64,000 bases of DNA from Anaerophaga thermohalophila DSM 12881 (GCF_000191885.1 NZ_AEWI01000020.1:33770-97769); one strand, 5' to 3'; shown: positions 53,068 to 62,773, numbered from the stretch's first letter. Translations and numbers: made by a program. The notes: generated by a model from the letters alone, not told the origin.

Positions 53068-53637
53068 CTACTGAATAAATAACCAGTAAAAAAGCCATAA
53101 TAACGGGCCCGATTCTTTTAAACGTTCTCTTAAAAAGCCGATCACTTCAGATATCTGATTGTCAACAGTCTTAGGACTTACACCAACAATAACGGCAATT
53201 TCTTTGGCCGATTTACCCTCAAACCGACTCAAGTAAAAAATTTTTTGTTTCTTATCGGGCAATTTTTCCAGTAGTGCTTTAATTTGTTCCAGCACCGAAC
53301 GATAGGTAATCGTTGTTTCAGTAGAATTATCGGATGGCATTAGCTCCAGATGTTCGTCCACATCAAGAAAAACTACTTTATACCGGAAATAATCCCTGAT
53401 CTGGTTAAATGCGACAGTAAAAAGATAAGAATGAAAGTTCTCTTCCTCTTTTAGTTTTTCACGATTTCGCCAGATTTTCAGAAAAACATCCTGCACCAGT
53501 TCTTCCGCATCGGTTTCGGACTTCAGATATTTTATTCCAAACCCGTATAATCGCGACGAATAGCTATCAAAAAGATGATTGAAAGCATGAATATTACCTT
53601 CTTTGAGTTGTTTAACGAAAGCTTGTTCCTGAATCAT
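53068..53637 (-). CDS. ECF RNA polymerase sigma-70 factor
   Basis: Extracytoplasmic-function sigma factor of the Bacteroidota FecI-like group, 189 aa. Region 2 spans about 20-85 (LFDSYSSRLYGFGIKYLKSE, DAEELVQDVFLKIWRNRE) and region 4 about 125-175 (FYLSRFEGKSAKEIAVIVGV, SPKTVDNQISEVI). It would direct polymerase to the SusC promoter when released by FecR. A TAnnTTTG-like box (TACTTTTG, 53687-53694) lies 50 bp before its start. Confidence 0.93.
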   Translation of the reverse strand: MIQEQAFVKQLKEGNIHAFNHLFDSYSSRLYGFGIKYLKSETDAEELVQDVFLKIWRNREKLKEEENFHSYLFTVAFNQIRDYFRYKVVFLDVDEHLELMPSDNSTETTITYRSVLEQIKALLEKLPDKKQKIFYLSRFEGKSAKEIAVIVGVSPKTVDNQISEVIGFLRERLKESGPLLWLFYWLFIQ

Positions 53638-53686
53638 GCATCCCTGAATTTAGTGGTGCAAAAATGTAAAATTTACTTAAGAAATG

Positions 53687-53694
53687 CAAAAGTA
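53687..53694 (-). promoter_or_regulatory. Promoter -7 box (TACTTTTG) for sigma gene
   Basis: Exact TAnnTTTG match 50 bp before the sigma ATG. No clear -33 element. Confidence 0.35.
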
Positions 53695-53698
53695 AAAA

Positions 53699-53790
53699 TT
53701 ACTCTACATCTTTAACGCATCTGAATCCCAAATGCATCATTCCCGAGTCGGGTGAAGATTTAAGTGCATGCCAGAAGAAGCAACTAATTG
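53699..53790 (-). pseudogene. C-terminal scrap of a SUMF1/formylglycine-generating-enzyme family gene
   Basis: The minus strand reads FFWHALKSSPDSGMMHLGFR and then CVKDVE before a TAA. The ending GFRCVKD is a hallmark of SUMF1-type proteins, which include the enzymes that activate sulfatases as well as gliding and other paralogues. The frame is closed just upstream, so only about 30 residues remain. Confidence 0.55.
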
Positions 53791-53932
53791 ATAAAAACCC
53801 CTCTCAATACTTCGGGCATTCACCAGAGGTCTATCACAACAATGGCAATAAAAGAAAAGTTTAATTCGGATGAAAAAATCTTAAATAAATTCAATCAGGT
53901 TATTGCAATAACCTCAGCCTGTCCATCTAATT

Positions 53933-54033
53933 CATCAGTATAAAATTAATCTAAGTTATTGGTCTTATGGAACTCGCATGCAAGAACTTATACATATTCT
54001 AATTGTGGCAAACTTTGCCATGCTCGTTTCATT
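53933..54033 (-). repeat. R1 dispersed repeat, complete copy
   Basis: The inner stem here is TGGCAA/TTGCCA, a paired change from TGACAA/TTGTCA. The terminal ATG is followed by AATTAG, so no gene starts here. Confidence 0.85.
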
Positions 54034-54046
54034 CGTATATTTAATA

Positions 54047-54176
54047 AATTGTTATGGCTGTTAGAATTGTTAAAGTTGTTAATATTGTTAATATCATTAA
54101 TGTGTTAGTTGTCAGAATGTTGTAAATTTTATTATATTAACTAACAATTTAACAACCCTAACAACCCTAACAATTC
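54047..54176. repeat. R7 repeat, copy 1
   Basis: Runs of GTTAGAATTGTTAAAGTTG type face AACAATTTAACAACCC and AACAACCCTAACAATT. It is an AT-rich imperfect palindrome of about 130 bp. A second copy is at 60308-60432, also flanked by R1. Confidence 0.75.
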
Positions 54177-54278
54177 CATTCGTATAAAATTAGTCTAAAT
54201 TATTGGTCGAATGGAACTCGCATGATTGAGTTTTATACATGTTCTTTTGTCGCAACCATTGCCATGCTCGTTTCATTC
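54177..54278 (-). repeat. R1 dispersed repeat, complete, overlapping a stop codon
   Basis: Both stems show paired substitutions (CATTCG/CGAATG). Its 5' end GAATGAAACGAGCATG contains the TGA stop of the upstream esterase gene. Confidence 0.85.
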
Positions 54279-55973
54279 CCTCGTATTAATCACAACTCCG
54301 TGTGATTTTAACGTATTGACAGCCTCTTTTGGCAATGTCCAATCGTGATTGAAATAGCCTTCAACAATCACATTCTGATTGCTCCTATTGAACAAAAGAA
54401 AATCTTTCATCCCTTTTAATGCCTGGGCACCGCTGGCACCTCCAAAGCGACTTCCATGCAATGGCTGTTGATCCTTGTCGTCCGGAACAAATGTCCAAAA
54501 CGGCAAACCGGAAGAGACAACCACCAGATTTCCGTTATGAGGATAACAATAAACAAGCCCCAGGCTGTCTGTTGTGTTTTCGAGATGCATCGGAAGTTTA
54601 TCACCAATTTCTGCAATAACCGAATTGGTCTCCTTTGTTCCAAAAAGTACCATATTGGAATGATACCTGTCGAAATGAGTAACCTGACGGTCTGCAATGA
54701 CTCTTGGATTAACCGTGCTGTTTTGCTCAAAGTAACCGCCTAATGAGACAGAGAAATCGGCAGCCTCTCTGGCAACACTTTTACGCCGGTTAATCTCATC
54801 CGGGTCATCCGCATTCTTTGTTCCAAACACATATACATGACGCTCGGTCACCACCTCATACACAGGACCTTCAAGACCAGCCTTTTTAGCCATGACAGGG
54901 GCAATATACCGGCCTGTTACCCATTTCCCGCCTTCTTTATGAAACGAATGATTGAACCTGGGCAAACTGCTGATTTCCTGTCCGTCAATAATAACCTTAA
55001 GCAGTTTTGAAGATTCAAATTGCGGATGATTTTTCAGGTTCAGAGAAAATGCTTTCAGGTTATCGGTTTCAACATTAACCTGGTTTTCACCGGTAAATTC
55101 TGCATCGATTCTGGCTAAAGTACCCGGTGTTAATTTATCAATCTTTACCCAGTAAGCACCAGGATATTTATACCACCTGGTAGCAAAACGCACTCTCCCG
55201 GGATATGGATTTCGTACAATACCATCGAACCATTTAAAGATGTTTCCGTTGGCATAGGCATTGGCCCATGAATCGTGATGAACTTCAGGATATTCATAAT
55301 ACTCAACCATAGTGCCAACACTTCTGAGTTCTTCAACAATCCGCCGGGTTCCTTCAGGTTTTACTACCGGATCGGCTCCTCCCTGATGGATGGCCATGGG
55401 AAGATTCAAAGCATTCTCTTCGAGGTCGAACGCCTCTGCAGGAGGGGCAGGACAAACCGGTGCTATTGCCGCAAACAGGTCGGGGCGGGACAACCCGATA
55501 AAAAGAGTTCCGCCGCCTCCCATGGAAAGGCCGGTCAAATAAATCCGATCCTCATCAATCTTAAAATCTTTTCGGCATTTCTCAATTACCTGCATGACAT
55601 CATCCTCGGGGATGCCAACATACCCCATGGTACCTCTGGCATAAGGTGCCACTACAATGTATTCCACGTCTTCCCAGGGTGGAAAATAACGGGAAGCTTC
55701 GGCATCGCTCTCTCCCGGTAAATTGGTTTTTCCAAAAACTCTTTTCAGGGCCAGCCGGTGGTTCGACATCGCTCCATGAAGCATTACCACCAACGGATAA
55801 GTTTTATCGGGATTAAAACTTTCGGGAAGATAAAGCGCATAGGGTTGTTCCGAATCATCGATTTCAGAATAAAAAGTTTCAACCTGTGGCCCAGACTGAA
55901 AATACTGGGCAGAAATGCCATTAAATAGAAAAACAAACAGCAAAACTGAAAAAGATATACGACCTAAAGACAT
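54273..55973 (-). CDS. Secreted alpha/beta-hydrolase esterase/peptidase, CE-like
   Basis: Alpha/beta-hydrolase-fold enzyme of 566 aa with a signal peptide (to about residue 22, GISAQ). The N-terminal catalytic domain has the nucleophile Ser150 (GLSMGGGG), a likely acid in GGADPVV and base His in PEVHHDSW. This resembles LpqC/polyhydroxyalkanoate depolymerase-like and CE-type esterases. The C-terminal half (about 290-566) is a further beta-rich region with no recognised name. It may deacylate the same glycans as the two esterases of the second Sus run. Confidence 0.82.
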   Translation of the reverse strand: MSLGRISFSVLLFVFLFNGISAQYFQSGPQVETFYSEIDDSEQPYALYLPESFNPDKTYPLVVMLHGAMSNHRLALKRVFGKTNLPGESDAEASRYFPPWEDVEYIVVAPYARGTMGYVGIPEDDVMQVIEKCRKDFKIDEDRIYLTGLSMGGGGTLFIGLSRPDLFAAIAPVCPAPPAEAFDLEENALNLPMAIHQGGADPVVKPEGTRRIVEELRSVGTMVEYYEYPEVHHDSWANAYANGNIFKWFDGIVRNPYPGRVRFATRWYKYPGAYWVKIDKLTPGTLARIDAEFTGENQVNVETDNLKAFSLNLKNHPQFESSKLLKVIIDGQEISSLPRFNHSFHKEGGKWVTGRYIAPVMAKKAGLEGPVYEVVTERHVYVFGTKNADDPDEINRRKSVAREAADFSVSLGGYFEQNSTVNPRVIADRQVTHFDRYHSNMVLFGTKETNSVIAEIGDKLPMHLENTTDSLGLVYCYPHNGNLVVVSSGLPFWTFVPDDKDQQPLHGSRFGGASGAQALKGMKDFLLFNRSNQNVIVEGYFNHDWTLPKEAVNTLKSHGVVINTRE

Positions 55974-55995
55974 ACGATAACATTTTTTAAGTTAA

Positions 55996-56137
55996 GAGTG
56001 CAGTATAAAAAGCATATTCTTGTCAAAATCCAGGCGTTTTAAATTTTTGTACCGGAGTTAACTTATTGTTAATGAGTATGCAAAAAATTTAAAACAACAA
56101 CGAGTTTGGCAACAAAGATGCTTTTTAGACCGGGCTC
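55996..56137. repeat. R2 palindromic element, complete copy
   Basis: GAGTGCAGTATAAAAAGC to AGACCGGGCTC, 142 bp, in opposite orientation to the copies at 34421 and 35647. Confidence 0.85.
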
Positions 56138-56256
56138 AGATATAATATTCTCATCGCTAAAATATTGACAAAACAGCTCTTTTAGGAGCAGGCTCATTTA
56201 TATCATTATCCATTACCTTTATACCAGTTGTGGATGAATTGACAATTCGAAAACAA

Positions 56257-58902
56257 TTATTTTACAATCAGCTTCTTAAAAACAATTTTCCCCTCCACCT
56301 TCAGCCGCATAAAATAAATTCCGGGAATGAAATCTCCAACAAAAATCCTTGCTTCAGTACTATTTATTTCCTGGTCCAAAACAATAATTCCACTCATATC
56401 TATGATCGTGACAAAACCCCTGCTAACAGGTAATACCAGGTTCACCCAGTCAGTAGCAGGGACAGGATAGACTTTAATGGTTTCTGTATCTTTAAAGGCA
56501 GGAATACTTGTAGCCGTTTCATAACTTCCGCTTAGCAATAGGTCAGTCCCGTAAGCCGTAGAAACATTTTGAGGCGAAGGAACATTCCATCCGCTTACCT
56601 CCTTAAAAGAAACATTGCAATCACCTGCCGGCAAATCATAAACTCCGGGCTCCAGCCATGTGGTGCCGCCGTCATAACTCCACCGGGCACCATCATCAAC
56701 AGCCTGTTGCGGTTCTATCTCAACAGATATCCGGCCTGGCAAAATCGTTTTGGCCAAAAAAGGCGTTACGCGGTTATTCAGGCCCGAAGTATAGAATGTT
56801 CCAGAAGCGTAAAGGATTCCATCATTTTTAATAATAATACTTCTGACAGAGGGCATTCCTCCTCCTATGGTACTAAAACCGTTATCAAGTCCCGCCCATT
56901 CATTGCCATCCCAACGGGCAAAAATATTGACAGTATTGCCACCGGCAGCAGTAAAATAGCCGCCGGCATAAAGGTTCCCATAAGCATCAAGTGTGATATC
57001 AAAGACGTTACTATTCAGATAATAGCTTTCACTATAATCTCCAATTCCACTCCATGAACTACCATCCCAGTGAGCAATATGACTTACGCCAACTTCACCT
57101 GCAAAAGTAAAATTGCCCGCTACATAAATGCCATCATTCTTATCACTTATAATTTTTCGCACCTCAGAGGAATATCCGGTTACCCCTCCATCAAGAGCAG
57201 TCCATAGGGAACCATCCCATTTGGCTATTCGGTTAGCGGTAACAGGAGAACTACCCGCTTCCGTTAAACCGCCTCCCACGTACAAATTGTCCTGATCATC
57301 ACAAAAAAGAGCCCTCACATAGTTGTTAACCCCTCCATCGAGATCATGCCACTGGGAACCATCCCATCTGGCGATATTGTTTACCGACACACCCCCGGCA
57401 TCAGTGATCCCTAAGCCTCCAACAAACAATTCGTCCTGGCTGTTTGTTGTCAAAACATACACTTCCCCGTCAACACCTGTTCCTAAAGGTTCCCATTCGG
57501 TTCCTGACCATCGGGCCACTCTGTTTATTTCTGTTGTCCCTGATTTTGTAAAGTTTCCTCCGGCATACAAGGTTCCGTTTGAATCAATAGTCAAGGCATA
57601 TACAACATCATTAAATCCATCGCCCAAGGGAGAAAATTCACTGCCGTCCCATTTGGCAATGTAATTGACCAACTTATCACCTGCCGAAATGAAAGAACCG
57701 GCTACATAAAGATTTCCATCCGGATCAAGCACTGAAACATAAATTGAGTTGTCAGGTCCATTGCTAAGTGTATGAAAACCAACTCCGTCCCATCGAACAA
57801 TATTATAAACGCCCAGACCATCGGCGCCTCTGAAAATACCCCCTACATAAACATCACCGGTGTCGGTGGGCAAAATACTTCTGAGAGAATAGTTTACATC
57901 GCCGAACCCATCAACAAATTCATTCCCAATGCTTTGCCATGTGCCGGAAGACGGCAATACAGCAGCGCCACTAAGGGCTGTATTATTAAACTCAGAGAAT
58001 TCACCACACGCGTATAAATTACCGCTTTCATCAATTCTTAAATCATAAACCCGCTTATCAAACCCTGAATATTCATCAGCACCAACGCCACTCCAGCCAG
58101 TCCCGTCCCATTTGGCAATACGTCGAAAATATATCCCTCCGGCAATCCCAAATTCCCCACCTACATATAAATTCCCGGAATCATCAGATTCCAATGCCAG
58201 AACAGAATTATTTACTCCCGACCCCATCGGCTGCCATGCTGTGCCATCCCAATAAGCAACACGGGAGACATCGGTGGTTCCACTTTGCGTGAATATTCCC
58301 CCGGCATATAACTTCCCGTCCGAACTCAATTCCAATGCTCTGACAGTATTATCAAAACCATCTCCCATCGATGCCCATGAGGTTCCATTCCAATGCGCAA
58401 CCCTGGAAGCTGTATTTCCACCGGCAGTGGGAAAATCGCCACCAACATAAACTTCACCGGGTCCGGTTGCTGCAATGGCGTAAACAGTATAATTTCCAAC
58501 CCCTGTTCCCAACGAGCTCCAATTGTTACCGTCCCACATAGCAACCCGGTTCATCGTAACGCCATCAATCGTTGTAAATGACCCGCCGACAAATAAATTA
58601 CCATTAACATCCACAGCCAGATCATATATAAACCCGTTAACAGACGTGGCAATAGGATGAAACTCCGCTCCATCGTATTTAACGATTCTGTGAGCCATCA
58701 CCCCACCGGCTATTTCGAAATCACCGGCAATGTATATATTGCCATCTCCATCCTGTACCATGGCCAACACATAATCATTAACTGAGCTACCACCCGTCAC
58801 ACCGGGAAGACCACCAACAGATTCCCATGTTGCGGGAATCTGGGAAAATAAGCTTTGCACAAAAAGGAAAGCAAAACAAAAGAAGGAAGTAAAGTACCGC
58901 AT
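56257..58902 (-). CDS. Secreted repeat (propeller-like) protein with type IX sorting domain
   Basis: Large secreted protein, 881 aa, with a signal peptide (to about residue 21, LFSQ). Fourteen repeats of roughly 50 residues fill about 45-710, each with a LYVGGxF strand and a RVAxWDGxxW strand, like delta-60/Kelch-type propeller blades. After a linker with DGARWSYDGGTTWLEPG comes a C-terminal type A T9SS sorting domain (IKVYPVPATDWVNLVLP, ending FKKLIVK), which targets proteins through the type IX system to the cell surface. Function is unknown; repeats may bind glycan or protein. It is not in an operon. Confidence 0.85.
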   Translation of the reverse strand: MRYFTSFFCFAFLFVQSLFSQIPATWESVGGLPGVTGGSSVNDYVLAMVQDGDGNIYIAGDFEIAGGVMAHRIVKYDGAEFHPIATSVNGFIYDLAVDVNGNLFVGGSFTTIDGVTMNRVAMWDGNNWSSLGTGVGNYTVYAIAATGPGEVYVGGDFPTAGGNTASRVAHWNGTSWASMGDGFDNTVRALELSSDGKLYAGGIFTQSGTTDVSRVAYWDGTAWQPMGSGVNNSVLALESDDSGNLYVGGEFGIAGGIYFRRIAKWDGTGWSGVGADEYSGFDKRVYDLRIDESGNLYACGEFSEFNNTALSGAAVLPSSGTWQSIGNEFVDGFGDVNYSLRSILPTDTGDVYVGGIFRGADGLGVYNIVRWDGVGFHTLSNGPDNSIYVSVLDPDGNLYVAGSFISAGDKLVNYIAKWDGSEFSPLGDGFNDVVYALTIDSNGTLYAGGNFTKSGTTEINRVARWSGTEWEPLGTGVDGEVYVLTTNSQDELFVGGLGITDAGGVSVNNIARWDGSQWHDLDGGVNNYVRALFCDDQDNLYVGGGLTEAGSSPVTANRIAKWDGSLWTALDGGVTGYSSEVRKIISDKNDGIYVAGNFTFAGEVGVSHIAHWDGSSWSGIGDYSESYYLNSNVFDITLDAYGNLYAGGYFTAAGGNTVNIFARWDGNEWAGLDNGFSTIGGGMPSVRSIIIKNDGILYASGTFYTSGLNNRVTPFLAKTILPGRISVEIEPQQAVDDGARWSYDGGTTWLEPGVYDLPAGDCNVSFKEVSGWNVPSPQNVSTAYGTDLLLSGSYETATSIPAFKDTETIKVYPVPATDWVNLVLPVSRGFVTIIDMSGIIVLDQEINSTEARIFVGDFIPGIYFMRLKVEGKIVFKKLIVK

Positions 58903-58926
58903 AAATTCTATGAGTTAAAGATGAAT

Positions 58927-59022
58927 AGGCGCTTAGCGCATAAAACTAACCAACATGTTGTTTAAGTTGACTAAATCCAGCACAGGGTTTTTTTTCAGGC
59001 TTGTCCTGAAAAAACGTAGATA
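58927..59022 (+). repeat. R6 dispersed repeat, copy 2
   Basis: Begins GGCGCTTAGCGCATAAAACT and ends TTGTCCTGAAAAAACGTAGA. It matches 14980-15067 with few differences. The remaining sequence up to 59288 holds no supported gene. Confidence 0.8.
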
Positions 59023-59288
59023 CTTATATCAAATATTAAAAATAATAAATATATTTTTTCACCCCTAACTTTTGATGTTTTTCTTATTTTAACATAGTTT
59101 CTTGCAAGCAAGCGGCGGAGCTGAGAAATTCTATTTTCGCACACTGCCTGTCCCGTACACAAAGTGTGGGTGACAAAGAAATTGTAAGTCTTTTCAGACA
59201 CCCTCCGGGTCAGGCTCTAATTCCTCTACCCTATGCTCTCTGCCCCATACTTCTGCCTTCTGCCTGTCAACCTTCTGCCTATTGAAAT

Positions 59289-60185
59289 CTACTCCCCTGT
59301 ATAATTCCACGCTTGTTTTCGAATAGCTTCAACAATATCCTGATCAGGCTTAAAGCCACAATCGTAGATGGGAACACTGGATGCAATATCCAGCACCCGG
59401 TCGAGGTGGCGCTCCGTCATTTTTTTGTCATAAAAGTGCTGAATGGCATTAGCCATGAAGCGCATGGCTGCATTAACACCGGTAAGTCTCTTTATTTCAT
59501 TGTGGATCGACTGACGAAGCAGGAATATTTCATTCAACGGTGCCTCTAACGGCCTTTGTGCATAATAGGGCATCGGTGTATTGAAAAAATGCCATTGATC
59601 ATCCACTTTATGCAACCACAGCCGGTCATCGTTAATTACTTTGCCACCAGACTTTTCCCAGAGTCCTGCCATGGTGCTCTTACCGGTTCCCGAGACAGCC
59701 GTAAACAAACGACCTGTTCCATTATCGATTGTTCCCGAAGCATGTATGATAATATCGTTTTGGTAATGAGCAAGTACAACCATCAAAACAGACCCAAACG
59801 GCTGAAATAGGGGATCAACAACTACCTCTTTCACTTTTGTTTTCGGAACAAGAGATGTATGAATACTTCCTTCATTAAAATTGATCCGGCAGAAAACTTC
59901 TTCCAGTTGATTGTCTTCAAAAAAATCAATATAAATTCCGGCATCTGTTCCTTCTTTCATTATTTCCCAACGATACGGAATTTCCGCACCATCAAAAGAT
60001 TCGCCGGACAACATTGTCTTCATCCCTCCCTTGTCAGTTTGATTTACAATTGAATAAACACAATCAAACGACAAATTCACAGGCGAAATTGCCACTTCAT
60101 AGAGTGATGATCCAAGCGGTTCAAGCTGAATCCCGGAAGACAAAGCTTTAAGTTTTAATTCTATGCCGGGTAAGTAAATATTCAT
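59289..60185 (-). CDS. HPr kinase/phosphorylase C-terminal-like protein
   Basis: A 298-aa protein whose second half resembles the HprK catalytic domain: His148 (IIHASG), Walker A SGTGKST (165-171) and NDDR (185-188). The first half is unlike the DRTGG domain of true HprK. Such HprK-like proteins often travel with PqqD-like proteins in ribosomally made peptide (RiPP, lasso-type) clusters, where they may phosphorylate the precursor. A PqqD-like gene lies 2.3 kb upstream on the same strand, past an insertion sequence. There is no ptsH-type partner in view. Confidence 0.8.
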   Translation of the reverse strand: MNIYLPGIELKLKALSSGIQLEPLGSSLYEVAISPVNLSFDCVYSIVNQTDKGGMKTMLSGESFDGAEIPYRWEIMKEGTDAGIYIDFFEDNQLEEVFCRINFNEGSIHTSLVPKTKVKEVVVDPLFQPFGSVLMVVLAHYQNDIIIHASGTIDNGTGRLFTAVSGTGKSTMAGLWEKSGGKVINDDRLWLHKVDDQWHFFNTPMPYYAQRPLEAPLNEIFLLRQSIHNEIKRLTGVNAAMRFMANAIQHFYDKKMTERHLDRVLDIASSVPIYDCGFKPDQDIVEAIRKQAWNYTGE

Positions 60186-60215
60186 ATAATTTAAGTGTTA
60201 TTCAGCAGCCCCTAA

Positions 60216-60298
60216 TTAAGTTATTGGTCTGATGGAACTCGCATGCAAGACTTTATACATATTCTTGTTGTGGTGTGCCTTGTCAGGCCCGTTTTATC
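60216..60298 (-). repeat. R1 repeat, 3' end lost
   Basis: Covers the 5' module and part of the 3' module, ending near AATAACTT. It is 31 bp before the HprK-like start. The terminal CTGATG is missing. Confidence 0.7.
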
Positions 60299-60307
60299 TT
60301 ACATTTA

Positions 60308-60432
60308 ATAAGTTGTTACGGCTGTTAGAATTGTTAAAGTTGTTAATATTGTTAATATATTAGTTGTTAGAATGTTATAAGTTTTATTACATTAGCTAAC
60401 AATCCCAACAATCTAACAGTCCTAACAATTTT
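60308..60432. repeat. R7 repeat, copy 2
   Basis: GGCTGTTAGAATTGTTAAAG begins the shared block and CCTAACAATTTT ends it. It is flanked by R1 copies on both sides as at 54047. Confidence 0.75.
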
Positions 60433-60434
60433 AT

Positions 60435-60475
60435 AACAATTTTTGTCATGCCCGTTTCATCAGTGTATAATTAGT
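60435..60475 (-). repeat. R1 pieces in tandem
   Basis: A 5' end (GATGAAACGGGCATGACAAA on the minus strand) is joined to the 3' end of another copy (ACTAATTATACACTGATG). An R3-like end (GTGTCTGTTCAGAAAGTACC) follows near 60519-60538. Confidence 0.65.
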
Positions 60476-60699
60476 GCCCGCCTGTAAAGAAAGTCGGAAA
60501 AAGCTGTAACAAATCATGTGTCTGTTCAGAAAGTACCAATAATAAAAGCTTTGCGTCATAGCGCCTCTGCATTTAGGCTTCTTATAACGAACTACTGCAA
60601 TAGCTACCCTTCAGATCCTTCCACTTTAACGGAACTTCCTATCTTAAAGAAAATAAATATCCCTTAAACCCCTTTTCTGTCAAGGGATGCGCCATATTA

Positions 60700-62304
60700 T
60701 CAGGCTGATTCCTTCTTAGCTACATTTAGTTTTATATCCAGTGCATCCAATATTTCTTTTTGATGATTCGATAAGTTATGTGGGCGTACTTTTATTTTGG
60801 TTCCTTTAAAATCATATTCTATATATTGTATTTTATCAAGGCTTTCAATAGCAAATTTTCGGGTATAGTTTAAACTGGCTATTTTATCTGAAATATATTT
60901 GGTTATCATATACGCCAGCATCACAACAAATACGTGGCCCTTTGTCCTATCCTCTTTTCTTACAAATATTGGTCTAAGCTCTTCAATTGTGGTCTTCATG
61001 GTCCTAAATGCAAATTCAACCAATCCTAAATCTTTGTATCTATCATGGGCCTCTTTTGTGTTTAGTTCTTCTTTTGGGACTCCCGTTTTAACCACATAAC
61101 AGCCATCTAACTCCCCTTGTTTTTCTTTTGCTTCCTCATCTATAGATATAGAGAACCCTCTTTCGTTCACATCTACCGTGACGATGTTTTTTAGTTTTAA
61201 TTTTACCAGCTCATTGTTTATATCTCTTTGCGCAACATTAATTTGTGCTTTTGGATGTTCTTTTAAGTATTTGTTTTTATTAGTCACAAAATCCATCAAC
61301 CTTTTAATTCGGTCTTCTCTATTTCGTTTTAATTCTATTGCCCTATACTTGTTTTTCCGCAATATGTACCTCACATTATTTTCGCCAGCTACTTCTACCA
61401 ATTCGTCTTCAAATAAAGATAGCTGCAATACCCCTTTATTTATTAATGATTTAATCTGCTCTTTGGTAATTGTTGTGAGATAATCCCATTTATACTGGTT
61501 TGATATGATTTCATCAATCTGGCTTGATTTTATCATTCCTTTATCCCCAACAAAAATAACTCGCTCTACACCAAATACTTCTTTGAGTTTTTTAAGTTGT
61601 GACGAAACTGTTTTTGTGTCACCGGTATTCCCTTTGAATACCTCTATGGTAATTGGGTATCCATAGCTGTCGAGCATCAGCCCTACAACTATTTGCATCT
61701 TGCCTTTTTTCTTGTCCCTATTATATCCGTATGTGGCCAGTTCGTTTTTTGTCCCCTCCAAATAGGATGAAGTTACATCGTATAAAAATATATTCTTTAT
61801 TTTTTCTGTTTGATAACGGTGTCTGAAAATTTTCTTTTCTATTTTTTCCTGATTAGCGCTTAACCAATCCAGGTTATCGTATAAGCTATCTTCATTGAAA
61901 CTGGACACATTGTAAACATTCTCAATATCCTGATTAATCACCCATTCGTTGGCAATGTAATTCCTTGACTGTTGCGTAATTATACGCCCTGCAATTTGCA
62001 CCATTGCCAGTTTTGCTTGTTTAGAACTGCCTAAGGCCTGATATATTCCCAGTCGGTTGGCCACTTGTTTGATTACTTCAATTGCACCGAATGATTTGCC
62101 ATTAGAAAGATTCAAGTCCTCTATTGCCGTAATAGCTTTACCTTTAATTAATTTTTCCAAATCATTTACAAGATGTTCTGGCCATTTTGTTAAAGAGGTA
62201 ATGCTTCTATGTTTAACTTTTTCACCCTCCCTATAATTTTCCATCAGAACAACTGATTGGTAAACCTTATTTTTTGTCTTACGGTATGTTCTTTGAATAA
62301 ACAT
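60700..62304 (-). mobile_element. IS1634-family transposase gene (insertion sequence)
   Basis: DDE transposase of the IS1634/IS4-like group, about 534 aa from the ATG at 62304 (the frame is open to 62331). Catalytic residues likely lie in IFLYDVTSSYLEG, VIFVGDKGMI and EFAFRTMKTT. The gene appears complete, so the element may be active. Terminal inverted repeats could not be fixed by eye; the ends should fall near 60600-60680 and 62390-62450. It lies between the HprK-like and PqqD-like genes and has probably split them. Confidence 0.9.
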
Positions 62305-62467
62305 ATAGCTAAATTTATGTCTTAGCCACAAATATAATAATTTAAAAAATTATATGCAAATGTTTTATAGAATTTTTGTATTAATTCTTTCTTAGCCACA
62401 CATATTTGAGCAAAAAAAACTCTTAAACTTAGCCTGGCAGTGGGAGTGCTGTGATTTGCCGATAAAA

Positions 62468-62773
62468 TTAGACAGGAAGTTCCGCTTTAACAATCACCTT
62501 TTTTTCAATGGCATTATTAACAAAAGTCTGAATATCAAAAGTCAGTGTTTCTTCGTCTATCTCATAAATATCCAAAAGCTTTTTGATGACATCATTGATG
62601 GTACAAGGTTTTTCAAAAGCCTTAAGAATGTCGGCACCAACTTCATTTAAAGTAAGAACACTCGTCATATCTGCCACGCGATCGGACAGAGGTACCATCA
62701 CCATCTCATTCCCCATCATGCGGGTCACGAATTTGTCGGAATTAACCTGATATAGGGCTTCATTGTCAATCAT
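62468..62773 (-). CDS. PqqD-family protein
   Basis: PqqD-like protein of 101 aa, a fold that binds leader peptides of ribosomally made natural products and delivers them to modifying enzymes. The stretch TSVLTLNEVGADILKAFEKP and the following ..DVIKKLLDIYEIDEETLTFD are typical. I chose the ATG at 62773; the frame is open to 62854, but that extension (NNIISNNLIFSNLQ) looks non-coding. It follows tsaD by 113 bp. Confidence 0.82.
   Translation of the reverse strand: MIDNEALYQVNSDKFVTRMMGNEMVMVPLSDRVADMTSVLTLNEVGADILKAFEKPCTINDVIKKLLDIYEIDEETLTFDIQTFVNNAIEKKVIVKAELPV

Noticed and set aside
58995..59201. A 68-codon minus-strand frame after the repeat protein gene
   Set aside because: Its tail lies in the R6 repeat and it has no coding character.
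62321..62460. Exact terminal inverted repeats of the IS1634-type element
   Set aside because: I could not match a convincing pair of ends by eye, so boundaries are left open.
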